The position numbers and the translations under genes are program-made. Shown here in pieces: positions 42,846 to 49,742 of a stretch of 64,000 nt of DNA. The DNA is taken from positions 107,477 to 171,476 of the forward strand of contig DBHK01000003.1 in NCBI GenBank assembly GCA_002295635.1, read 5' to 3'. Below the pieces are notes generated by a model that had not been told where the DNA came from, searched no databases, and saw only the letters and a list, made by a program, of their open reading frames with translations. Within the stretch, counting starts at the first letter, position 1. Every line of letters starts with the position of its first letter. The DNA comes from UBA830 sp002295635. Its GTDB lineage: Bacteria > Pseudomonadota > Alphaproteobacteria > MPNO01 > UBA830.

Positions 42846-43334
42846 TCAGCTAAAGTCCGCGTCGACGTTTATCGGAACACCGAAAGATCTTTTAGTTGTG
42901 CGTATTCCCAAAGCTGATTTGACAACGCTGACGTTTGGCGCCGGCGTAAGGTTGGTGGTAAGAAACTTTTGATAAGCGTCCCAGTCCGTGGCGACAATTT
43001 TGAGCAGAAAATCTGTCTCACCTGCGAGCATATGGCATTCTCTGACCTCTGGCCACTGGGATACTCGTTCTTCGAAAGCGACCAGGTCGGTTTCGGCTTG
43101 GCTGTGTAACCCGACATTGGCGAATACGGTGACGCCAAACCCGAGGGCTTCTGCGTCGATGTCGGCGTGGTAGCCGCGAATGCAGCCCGTTTCTTCCAGT
43201 GTTCTTACGCGACGTAAGCACGGTGGCGGAGAAATGCCTGCATTCTTCGCCAAATCGACGTTCGTCATCCGGCCATGATCTTGCAGGTCGCGGAGAATTT
43301 TTAGATCGATCTTATCAAGTTTGACTCTGGCCAT
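42846..43334 (-). CDS. Lrp/AsnC family transcriptional regulator
   Basis: The 162-residue protein has an N-terminal helix-turn-helix (LDKIDLKILRDLQDHGRMTN and NAGISPPPCLRRVRTLEE) and a C-terminal RAM effector domain (ECHMLAGETDFLLKIVATD). Such proteins respond to amino acids. The target is not evident: the ELM1 gene is divergent at 43448 and uvrB lies 200 bp downstream. The 42645-42845 spacer shows no gene. Confidence 0.93.
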   Translation of the reverse strand: MARVKLDKIDLKILRDLQDHGRMTNVDLAKNAGISPPPCLRRVRTLEETGCIRGYHADIDAEALGFGVTVFANVGLHSQAETDLVAFEERVSQWPEVRECHMLAGETDFLLKIVATDWDAYQKFLTTNLTPAPNVSVVKSALGIRTTKRSFGVPINVDADFS

Positions 43335-43447
43335 TACTGCAAATTCCGGTAATTTCTATTTTCGACAATAACCCCAACTCTTTTAAGCGAAATTTTATTT
43401 TAAAGAATGATAATAATATTTCAATTCGGCATTAATGAGGCCGGGAG

Positions 43448-44434
43448 ATGATCGGATTAGCTAACACCAAAGTGTGGGTTCTGACTGACGGGAAGACTGG
43501 ACATGAAAATCAGAGCCTAGGGCTAGCGGCGGCTTTGAAGGTGGAGCCGAGTGTGAAGTTTGTAGCGCCAAAATTCCCGTGGTCCAAGTTGCCACCTTCA
43601 CTATGGCTAAGCCCTATTCGTTTTGCAGACCCAGACGGTGACCAATTGATTCCTCCGTGGCCGGAGATCGTAATCGCCGCAGGGCGTCAGACGGTGGCGC
43701 CGGCTTTGGCGATCAAGTCTGCATCTGGGGGAAGGACCTTCTGCATTCAAGTACAGGACCCGGTCAGTCGGCGTAATCAATTCGATGTGATAGCTGCCCC
43801 CCGACATGATGGCATTTCCGGCGAGAATATTGTAGAGACCGCGGGGGCTCTTACGGGTATCACTCAAGCAGTACTAGACAATGCCTCGGACCGATTCTCC
43901 GGTACGTTGGCGACTATACCGAAACCGCTGGTCGCGGTCCTGATTGGGGGCTCTAACGGCCGGTACCGTATGACAGAACAGGCGACAATTCGTCTTTCTG
44001 AAGGTTTGAAGCGCCTATCTGCCGAACAGAAGGCCGGGCTTGCGATCACCACCTCACGCCGGACTGGAAAGGAAATCGAGGCGCTCCTACGCAAGGTATT
44101 AACGGGTGCATCCACTTGGATATGGAACGGAGAGGGAGAAAATCCTTATCTCGGTCTTTTGGCGCTTGCCGACGCCATAGTGGTAACTGCAGACTCCGTT
44201 TCAATGATCTCAGAAGCCTGTTCCACGGGTAAGCCGGTTTACATCGCGGCGCTCGAAGGAGGTTCCGTAAAGCTCAATCGTTTTCACCGTCATTTAAGAG
44301 ACCGCGGGATGACGCGCGTGTTCGATGGAACGCTTCGTAGCTGGACTTATGATCCGCTGCGCGACACTGAGCTTGTGGCGGAAGAAGTTGCGGACCGATA
44401 TGCCACATTTGCTTCAACGCCGACTGCACCCTAG
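43448..44434 (+). CDS. ELM1/DUF1022 family protein (GT-B-like)
   Basis: The 328-residue protein opens VWVLTDGKTGHENQSLGLA and contains PEIVIAAGRQTVAPAL, IQVQDPVSRRNQFDVIAAP, LIGGSNGRY and VTADSVSMISEACSTGKPVY. These are the hallmarks of the mitochondrial fission ELM1 family found in Alphaproteobacteria and plants. The fold is predicted to resemble nucleotide-sugar glycosyltransferases. Its bacterial function is unknown. It is followed by trxB on the same strand after 38 bp. Confidence 0.88.
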   Translation: MIGLANTKVWVLTDGKTGHENQSLGLAAALKVEPSVKFVAPKFPWSKLPPSLWLSPIRFADPDGDQLIPPWPEIVIAAGRQTVAPALAIKSASGGRTFCIQVQDPVSRRNQFDVIAAPRHDGISGENIVETAGALTGITQAVLDNASDRFSGTLATIPKPLVAVLIGGSNGRYRMTEQATIRLSEGLKRLSAEQKAGLAITTSRRTGKEIEALLRKVLTGASTWIWNGEGENPYLGLLALADAIVVTADSVSMISEACSTGKPVYIAALEGGSVKLNRFHRHLRDRGMTRVFDGTLRSWTYDPLRDTELVAEEVADRYATFASTPTAP

Positions 44435-44472
44435 AACAATGTAGATTGACACAGATTTTACGGAAACGCAGC

Positions 44473-45441
44473 ATGGCTGAAAAACATCATTCGAAAGTTC
44501 TTATTATCGGGTCTGGACCTGCCGGTTATACGGCCGCAGTTTACACTGCGCGCGCCTCATTAGCACCCACTCTAGTTACTGGCATGGAAGTCGGCGGCCA
44601 GATGAGTATTACAACCGACGTTGAGAATTATCCGGGATTCTCCGAAGTTATTCAGGGGCCGTGGCTCATGGAGCAGATGCATGCCCAAGCAGAGCATGTC
44701 GGTACAGAAATGATAAACGATCTTATCGTCGACGTTGATTTCAACGTGCGCCCATTCGTGTGCTGGGGCGATTCCGGTAGAATTTACACGGCAGATTCGA
44801 TCGTCATTTCGACTGGAGCTCAGGCACGATGGCTTGGTTTGGAGTCTGAACAAAAATTCCAGGGGTTCGGTGTATCAGCCTGTGCTACTTGCGACGGATT
44901 CTTTTATCGGGACAAAGAGGTCGCTGTTGTCGGTGGCGGTAATACAGCGGTCGAGGAAGCGCTTTACCTTACTAATCACGCCACTAAGGTCACGCTAATA
45001 CATCGTCGTGACTCGTTGAGATCGGAGAAAATTCTGGCTGACCGCCTGCTGGCACACGGACAGATTGAAGTTGTGTGGGATACCGTGGTCGATGAAGTTC
45101 TTGGTGTTGATGACCCGCTGGGCGTTACCGGAATTCGGTTGCGTAACCTCAAGACTGACGATACGTCGGAATTGGCGGTTCACGGCGTGTTCGTTGCCAT
45201 TGGACACGACCCAGCAACGAAATTATTCACGAGTAAGGTCGAAATGGATGATGAAGGATACATCGTCACGGCGCCGGATTCTACTTGTACCAGCGTGCCA
45301 GGTGTATTCGCTGCTGGCGACGTTCAGGATAAAATATACCGGCAGGCGGTTACGGCTGCCGGTACCGGATGTATGGCTGCGCTCGAGGTAGAAAAATTCA
45401 TCGCCGCGCTAGAGAATGAATCGGCGGAGATCTCGGGGTAA
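44473..45441 (+). CDS. trxB: Thioredoxin-disulfide reductase
   Basis: A protein of about 322 residues with FAD-binding VLIIGSGPAGYTAAVYTARA, the redox pair CATC (Cys137 and Cys140) in SACATCDGFFYRDKEV, NADPH-binding VVGGGNTAVEEAL and the closing GVFAAGDVQD. It passes electrons from NADPH to thioredoxin. ATG 44473 (MAEKHHSKVL) is preferred. The frame opens at 44446 within the spacer after ELM1. Confidence 0.96.
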   Translation: MAEKHHSKVLIIGSGPAGYTAAVYTARASLAPTLVTGMEVGGQMSITTDVENYPGFSEVIQGPWLMEQMHAQAEHVGTEMINDLIVDVDFNVRPFVCWGDSGRIYTADSIVISTGAQARWLGLESEQKFQGFGVSACATCDGFFYRDKEVAVVGGGNTAVEEALYLTNHATKVTLIHRRDSLRSEKILADRLLAHGQIEVVWDTVVDEVLGVDDPLGVTGIRLRNLKTDDTSELAVHGVFVAIGHDPATKLFTSKVEMDDEGYIVTAPDSTCTSVPGVFAAGDVQDKIYRQAVTAAGTGCMAALEVEKFIAALENESAEISG

Positions 45442-45462
45442 CGCAGGTTAGGAAAACTCGCT

Positions 45463-46353
45463 ATGGATTGGGACAAGCTCAGGATTTTTCACGCTGTCGC
45501 AGAGGCCGGCAGCTTTACTCATGCTGGGGAAATACTGAACCTGTCACAATCATCGGTGAGCCGGCAGGTGTCTTCGCTTGAACGAAGTCTTAACGTTCCG
45601 CTATTCCACCGTCATGCACGCGGTCTGAAACTGACCGAAACCGGTGAAACGCTCTATGCCACGGCGAAAGACGTATTTTCTAAGGTAGTGATTGCAGAGT
45701 CGTTGGTCTCTGAATCGCGGGACAAACCCCAAGGGCCCCTGCGTATCACCACGACAGTCGCGTTCGGATCAATCTGGTTAACCGAGCGGCTTAAAGAATT
45801 TATCGAGCACTATCCAGATATCCAAGTCACCTTAATCGTTTCTGAAGATGAACTCGATCTCAGTATGGGCGAAGCGGACGTTGCGATCCGTATGTCGCCA
45901 CCCACCCAAGGAGATTTGGTGCGGAGACCGCTTCTGGCTATGCATCATAGGGTTTTTGCGTCCCCAGTGTATCTGAAAGATCACGGGACGCCGCACAGCA
46001 TTGATGATCTAGATACACATCAGATTATTGCTTACGATGATTCATTTCATGAGCCTTTTACTAATATTAACTGGCTGATGGCGGCGGGCCGAGCGGACGG
46101 TAATGTGCGAGAACCGGTATTGAGGGTGAATAACATTTACGCCATGTTCCGTGCCGCAGCGAGCGGTTTGGGGATTGCGTCGCTACCTGACTACATGGGT
46201 CAGCTCGCTCATGATCTGGTTCCAATTATGCCGGATCTCGAAGGGCCTAAGTTCGATGTATTTTTAGTTTACCCAGAGGAACTGCGACATTCGCAGCGGA
46301 TTGTCGTATTCCGCGATTTTCTGCTGCGTAGCATTAGTTCGCGGCGGAAATAA
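45463..46353 (+). CDS. LysR family transcriptional regulator
   Basis: The 296-residue protein has the LysR helix-turn-helix FHAVAEAGSFTHAGEILNLS with QSSVSRQVSSLE (about residues 11-45) and a periplasmic-binding-like effector domain (GPLRITTTVAFG onward). It follows trxB by 21 bp, an arrangement I recall from other alphaproteobacteria, so it may respond to redox state. The effector is unknown. The next gene is 356 bp away, across a structured intergenic region. Confidence 0.92.
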   Translation: MDWDKLRIFHAVAEAGSFTHAGEILNLSQSSVSRQVSSLERSLNVPLFHRHARGLKLTETGETLYATAKDVFSKVVIAESLVSESRDKPQGPLRITTTVAFGSIWLTERLKEFIEHYPDIQVTLIVSEDELDLSMGEADVAIRMSPPTQGDLVRRPLLAMHHRVFASPVYLKDHGTPHSIDDLDTHQIIAYDDSFHEPFTNINWLMAAGRADGNVREPVLRVNNIYAMFRAAASGLGIASLPDYMGQLAHDLVPIMPDLEGPKFDVFLVYPEELRHSQRIVVFRDFLLRSISSRRK

Positions 46354-46361
46354 TTCCTCCA

Positions 46362-46418
46362 AATTTGAACGCTATGCGAATAATGCATAGCTGAATTACC
46401 AAACAGACAGTTCAAATT
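46362..46418 (+). promoter_or_regulatory. Nested inverted repeats downstream of lysR
   Basis: AATTTGAAC (46362-46370) pairs perfectly with GTTCAAATT (46410-46418). Inside it, GCTATGC (46371-46377) pairs with GCATAGC (46385-46391) around GAATAAT. The two stems stack directly on the 5' side. There is no T-run, so a factor-independent terminator is unlikely. A regulator site or structured RNA end is possible. Confidence 0.4.
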
Positions 46419-46446
46419 CGGGAACGCTCGGATTATTTACATGGGT

Positions 46447-46525
46447 AAGACGGTTACATACACCCTGTGTACCCGTCTTGGCCGGATCTTCCGGCCAAGG
46501 GTCGCAGACTTTTGGTCTTTTTTTT
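46447..46525 (+). other. Three consecutive hairpins ending in a run of eight T
   Basis: AAGACGG (46447-46453) pairs with CCGTCTT (46473-46479), enclosing TACAC/GTGTA (46459-46463 and 46467-46471). TTGGCCGGA (46478-46486) pairs with TCCGGCCAA (46490-46498), a perfect 9-bp stem with a 3-nt loop. A small AGAC/GTCT hairpin (46506-46518) leads into eight T ending at 46525. The arrangement looks like a separate short RNA with a terminator, or a composite lysR terminator. Confidence 0.45.
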
Positions 46526-46539
46526 AAAGACTAAGAATA

Positions 46540-46613
46540 GGGCGATCCTACGTCTCCCAGACGTGAAGCCTCCCTGTTAAACTTGCCCGGTGCCTTGGCA
46601 CCGGGCTTTTTCT
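46540..46613 (+). ncRNA. Short trans-acting sRNA candidate with exposed CCUCCC and terminator
   Basis: The element has a hairpin ACGTCT/AGACGT with a CCC loop (46550-46564) and a 20-nt linker containing GAAGCCTCCCTG (46565-46584). It ends in a perfect terminator, GCCCGGTGCC/GGCACCGGGC (46585-46606), followed by a T-rich tail. A 5' hairpin, an unpaired anti-Shine-Dalgarno CCUCCC and a strong terminator is the layout of short alphaproteobacterial sRNAs such as the alpha-r8 (MmgR) and alpha-r14 types. Assignment to either family is from memory of the layout, not from alignment. The 5' end is approximate. Downstream lie CoA-transferase genes. Confidence 0.65.
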
Positions 46614-46709
46614 TTAGATGCAGCCCTTGGCTAGATAAGCTCAATACGCGAAAATCCATTCGCCTCGATGAGGCTGGAGGAAAGATAGTAACGAGACGGG
46701 GTAAAAATT

Positions 46710-47405
46710 ATGAATAAAGTTTATGGGTCCGCCGAAGAGGCGCTGGACGGTATTCTTTATGATGGGATGGTGATCGCTGCTGGTGGTTTTGGTCTGTGTG
46801 GGATTCCAGAACTTCTAATTAAGGCAATCCGAGATGCGGGTATTAAGAATCTTACTGTTGCGTCCAATAATGCGGGTGTCGACGACTTCGGTCTAGGGCT
46901 CCTTCTCGAAACAAAACAAATAAAGAAAATGATCTCCTCATATGTAGGCGAGAACGCCGAGTTCATGCGCCAGTATCTGGCGGGTGAGTTGGATCTTGAA
47001 TTTAATCCGCAGGGCACCCTTGCGGAGCGGATGCGCGCGGGTGGAGCTGGCATTCCGGGTTTCTACACCAAGTCCGGCGTCGGCACGGTGATTGCTGAGG
47101 GTAAAGAGGAGAAAGAATTTAATGGGGAAACATTTATTCTGGAACGTGGGTTCGTCGCCGACCTCGCCATCGTCAAGGCGTGGAAAGGCGACAATCAGGG
47201 TAATCTGATTTACCGTAAGACGGCGCGGAACTTCAATCCACCCGCGGCCACCTGCGGCAAAATATGCGTTGCTGAGGTGGAAGAAATCGTACCGACGGGC
47301 GCTCTTGACCCCGATCGTATTCATAGTCCGGGCATTTATGTGCACAGAATTATTCAGGGGCAGCACGAAAAGCGCATCGAGCAATGTACCGTGCGTGCTG
47401 CTTAG
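46710..47405 (+). CDS. scoA: 3-oxoacid CoA-transferase subunit A
   Basis: The 231-residue protein shows the class I CoA-transferase alpha-subunit motifs: IAAGGFGLCGIPELLI, ASNNAGVDDFGLGLLL, ERMRAGGAGIPGFYT and YRKTARNFNPPAATCGK. With subunit B it moves CoA between succinyl-CoA and acetoacetate (or another 3-oxoacid), so it links ketone-body or PHB turnover to the TCA cycle. Succinyl-CoA:3-ketoacid specificity is inferred from overall likeness. A 3-oxoadipate enzyme cannot be excluded. Confidence 0.9.
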   Translation: MNKVYGSAEEALDGILYDGMVIAAGGFGLCGIPELLIKAIRDAGIKNLTVASNNAGVDDFGLGLLLETKQIKKMISSYVGENAEFMRQYLAGELDLEFNPQGTLAERMRAGGAGIPGFYTKSGVGTVIAEGKEEKEFNGETFILERGFVADLAIVKAWKGDNQGNLIYRKTARNFNPPAATCGKICVAEVEEIVPTGALDPDRIHSPGIYVHRIIQGQHEKRIEQCTVRAA

Positions 47406-47418
47406 GAGAGAGTGTGAT

Positions 47419-48042
47419 ATGTGGGATAGAAACCAAATGGCCGCGAGGGCGGCGCAAGAGCTCCGAGACGGTTGGTACGTAAATCTGGGAATCGGTATAC
47501 CGACCCTTGTGAGCAACTATATACCCTTGGGGGTTGATGTGACGCTTCAATCCGAGAACGGTATGCTCGGCATCGGCCCATTTCCGACTACAGAAGAGGT
47601 TGATGCCGACCTGATCAATGCTGGGAAACAGACTGTGACAGAGATGGACCGTACGTCCTATTTCAGTAGCGACCAGTCCTTTGCGATGATCCGTGGTGGA
47701 AAAATAGATATGGCTATCCTCGGAGCAATGGAGGTTTCCGAAAACGGTGACCTCGCTAATTGGATGATTCCTGGTAAATTAGTCAAGGGCATGGGGGGAG
47801 CAATGGATTTGGTTGCCGGTGTCCGTCGGGTAATCGTGGTAATGGATCACACATCAAAGAACGGCGATCCGAAGCTACTTAAGGAGTGCACGTTACCACT
47901 AACCGGACGATCGGTAGTTGATCGGATCATCACTAATCTCGGTGTGTTCGACGTGGCGGTAGATGGCCTTAAATCAATTGAATTGGCTGAAGGCGTATCC
48001 GAACAACAGGTGAGACAAGCGACTGAGGCGACTCTGGTTTAA
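47419..48042 (+). CDS. scoB: 3-oxoacid CoA-transferase subunit B
   Basis: The protein of about 207 residues has GWYVNLGIGIPTLVSNYIP. The catalytic glutamate lies in LQSENGMLGIGP, the residue that forms the glutamyl-CoA intermediate. GGKIDMAILGAMEVSENGDLANW follows. ATG 47419 (MWDRNQMAARAAQ) has AGGAGAG upstream, 13 bp after the subunit A stop. The frame to 47269 lies inside subunit A and is not used. Confidence 0.92.
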   Translation: MWDRNQMAARAAQELRDGWYVNLGIGIPTLVSNYIPLGVDVTLQSENGMLGIGPFPTTEEVDADLINAGKQTVTEMDRTSYFSSDQSFAMIRGGKIDMAILGAMEVSENGDLANWMIPGKLVKGMGGAMDLVAGVRRVIVVMDHTSKNGDPKLLKECTLPLTGRSVVDRIITNLGVFDVAVDGLKSIELAEGVSEQQVRQATEATLV

Positions 48043-48135
48043 CGAGAGTAAACACCTATCTCGATTGGGTTGACCTCTTTCGTTGCCCCCCCAATTCGTA
48101 GTTTGTTCATTTTCAGAAAGACAATTCTTCAGGCA

Positions 48136-49113
48136 TCAATAAAAAATATTTTCTTTCTTTCGGATCTCGGTGTAAAGCCCGGCGACCTGTTCCGCGTACC
48201 CGTTGTAAAGCAACGTGGGTAAACGCTTGTTGGAGCCGAGCAATTTTTCTGTCGCCTGACTCCAGCGCGGATGATCAACCTCCGGGTTTACGTTAGCCCA
48301 GAATCCATACTCCTTGCTTTGGACACTTTGCCAGAAGCCGAGAGGCCGATTGTCTGTGAAGTGGAACCGGACAATTGATTTGATCTGCTTGAAGCCATAT
48401 TTCCAAGGCACCAATAGCCGTAAGGGAGCACCGTTTTGTTTGGCCATGGGCTTGCCGTAGGCGCCAGAACCGATCATCGATAAATCGTTTCCAGCCTCCT
48501 CGATAGTGATTGCTTCACGGTAGGGCCAAGGGTACCAAAATTGCCGTTGTCCCGCGGCTATTTTTTTATTTTGGAAGGTTTCCATCATCAAGTATTTCGC
48601 TCCCGCCTGCGGCTTAGCAAAGTCTAGGAGCGCTTTGATCGGAAAACCGGTCCAGGGCACTGCAATAGACCAAGCCTCGACACACCGGTGGCGGTAGAGA
48701 CGTTCCTCCAACGGCATAATTTTTAGCAAGGTATCGATGTCGATCTTTATTTCCCTCTCAACCATGCCATCGATAGTTACTTCCCAAGGCCGGATTTTAA
48801 GTTTCTGAGCTGCCCGCCATATGTTCTTATGGCTGCCAAATTCGTAAAAGTTGTTGTAGGTAGTAGCAAGCTCCTCCGGGGTGATTTCACGGTCGAGCGA
48901 AAAGGCGTCGTTGCGTTTGGCGGGATAAAGATGTGCAGAGGGGTCCTTTTCGGCCGCGGTTAAAGAAAATGATGGACTAATAAACGAAAAAGATCCCGCT
49001 AGAATTGATCCCGCGGCAATCGTTTTGCAGAGTTGGCGACGGTTCAAAAAATCGGATTCATTGGTAGCTGAAGACTCAGGTAATTCCCAAGAAGGTCTGG
49101 ATCGAGTCAGCAT
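48136..49113 (-). CDS. msrP: Protein-methionine-sulfoxide reductase catalytic subunit MsrP
   Basis: The 325-residue molybdoenzyme has a twin-arginine signal (NRRQLCKTIAAGSILAG, Arg25-Arg26) and the sulfite-oxidase fold. Its molybdenum-ligating Cys144 lies in YRHRCVEAW, and PLRLLVPWKYGFKQIKSIV follows. It repairs oxidised methionines in periplasmic proteins with electrons from the membrane haem protein MsrQ. msrQ is not next to it: greA is upstream, and the 93 bp downstream to scoB contain no gene. The quinone-linked partner must be elsewhere or absent. Confidence 0.93.
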   Translation of the reverse strand: MLTRSRPSWELPESSATNESDFLNRRQLCKTIAAGSILAGSFSFISPSFSLTAAEKDPSAHLYPAKRNDAFSLDREITPEELATTYNNFYEFGSHKNIWRAAQKLKIRPWEVTIDGMVEREIKIDIDTLLKIMPLEERLYRHRCVEAWSIAVPWTGFPIKALLDFAKPQAGAKYLMMETFQNKKIAAGQRQFWYPWPYREAITIEEAGNDLSMIGSGAYGKPMAKQNGAPLRLLVPWKYGFKQIKSIVRFHFTDNRPLGFWQSVQSKEYGFWANVNPEVDHPRWSQATEKLLGSNKRLPTLLYNGYAEQVAGLYTEIRKKENIFY

Positions 49114-49157
49114 CTTTGGGCCTCAAATCAATACGCTCAGGAGGATGTTTTTGTTGG

Positions 49158-49196
49158 CGGGCTCCTAGATCGACTGACCAGTAGCCCGGAGTCGAT
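49158..49196 (-). promoter_or_regulatory. Interleaved inverted repeats between greA and msrP
   Basis: ATCGACT/AGTCGAT (49169-49175 with 49190-49196) and CGGGCT/AGCCCG (49158-49163 with 49183-49188) interleave. The transcript could form an H-type pseudoknot or two alternative hairpins. It begins within the greA stop codon and lies about 45 bp before msrP. It may be an imperfect greA terminator, since only short A/T runs follow. Confidence 0.3.
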
Positions 49197-49669
49197 TATT
49201 TATAACGCACACTCATAATTTCGTATGACTTAGTTCCGCCGGGAGTGGTGACTTCCACCGAGTCCCCAACCGTCTTACCGATCATCGCACGGGCCATAGG
49301 TGAGGTCACTGACAGCCTACCCGATTTGATATCGGCTTCATGTTCGCCGACAATTTGGTAAGTCGACTTCTCATCAGTATCTTCGTCCTCCACCTTCACG
49401 GTGGCTCCAAATTTGATAACTCGTCCTTTGATTGCTGAAACGTCAATGACTTCTGCCCGGCTAAGCAAGTCTTCAATAATACCAACCCGACCCTCGATAA
49501 ATGCTTGGCGTTCGCGCGCTGCGTGGTACTCGGCATTCTCAGAGAGGTCGCCATGCTCTCGCGCTGCCGCTATAGCCTTAATTACATCGGGTCTCTCGAC
49601 CGATTTGAGGCGTTTCAGCTCCGTTTCAAGGTCAGTGTACCCCTGAAGGGTCATCGGTGCTTTTTCCAT
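49196..49669 (-). CDS. greA: Transcription elongation factor GreA
   Basis: The 157-residue protein begins MEKAPMTLQGYTDLETEL. Its N-terminal coiled coil carries the acidic tip (REHGDLSENAEYHAARERQ, tip Asp/Glu), and its C-terminal FKBP-like domain ends SPMARAMIGKTVGDSVEV. It stimulates transcript cleavage by backtracked RNA polymerase. The frame opens far upstream (49819) but overlaps carB there, so ATG 49669 is the start. It follows carB by 73 bp, a common alphaproteobacterial order. Confidence 0.95.
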   Translation of the reverse strand: MEKAPMTLQGYTDLETELKRLKSVERPDVIKAIAAAREHGDLSENAEYHAARERQAFIEGRVGIIEDLLSRAEVIDVSAIKGRVIKFGATVKVEDEDTDEKSTYQIVGEHEADIKSGRLSVTSPMARAMIGKTVGDSVEVTTPGGTKSYEIMSVRYK

Positions 49670-49742
49670 CGTGCCGTATCCTTCGCACAAAAAACCGGTT
49701 GCCGCAGACAAAGAAATAAAGGCACCTTCTGCGGTGTCTGGG

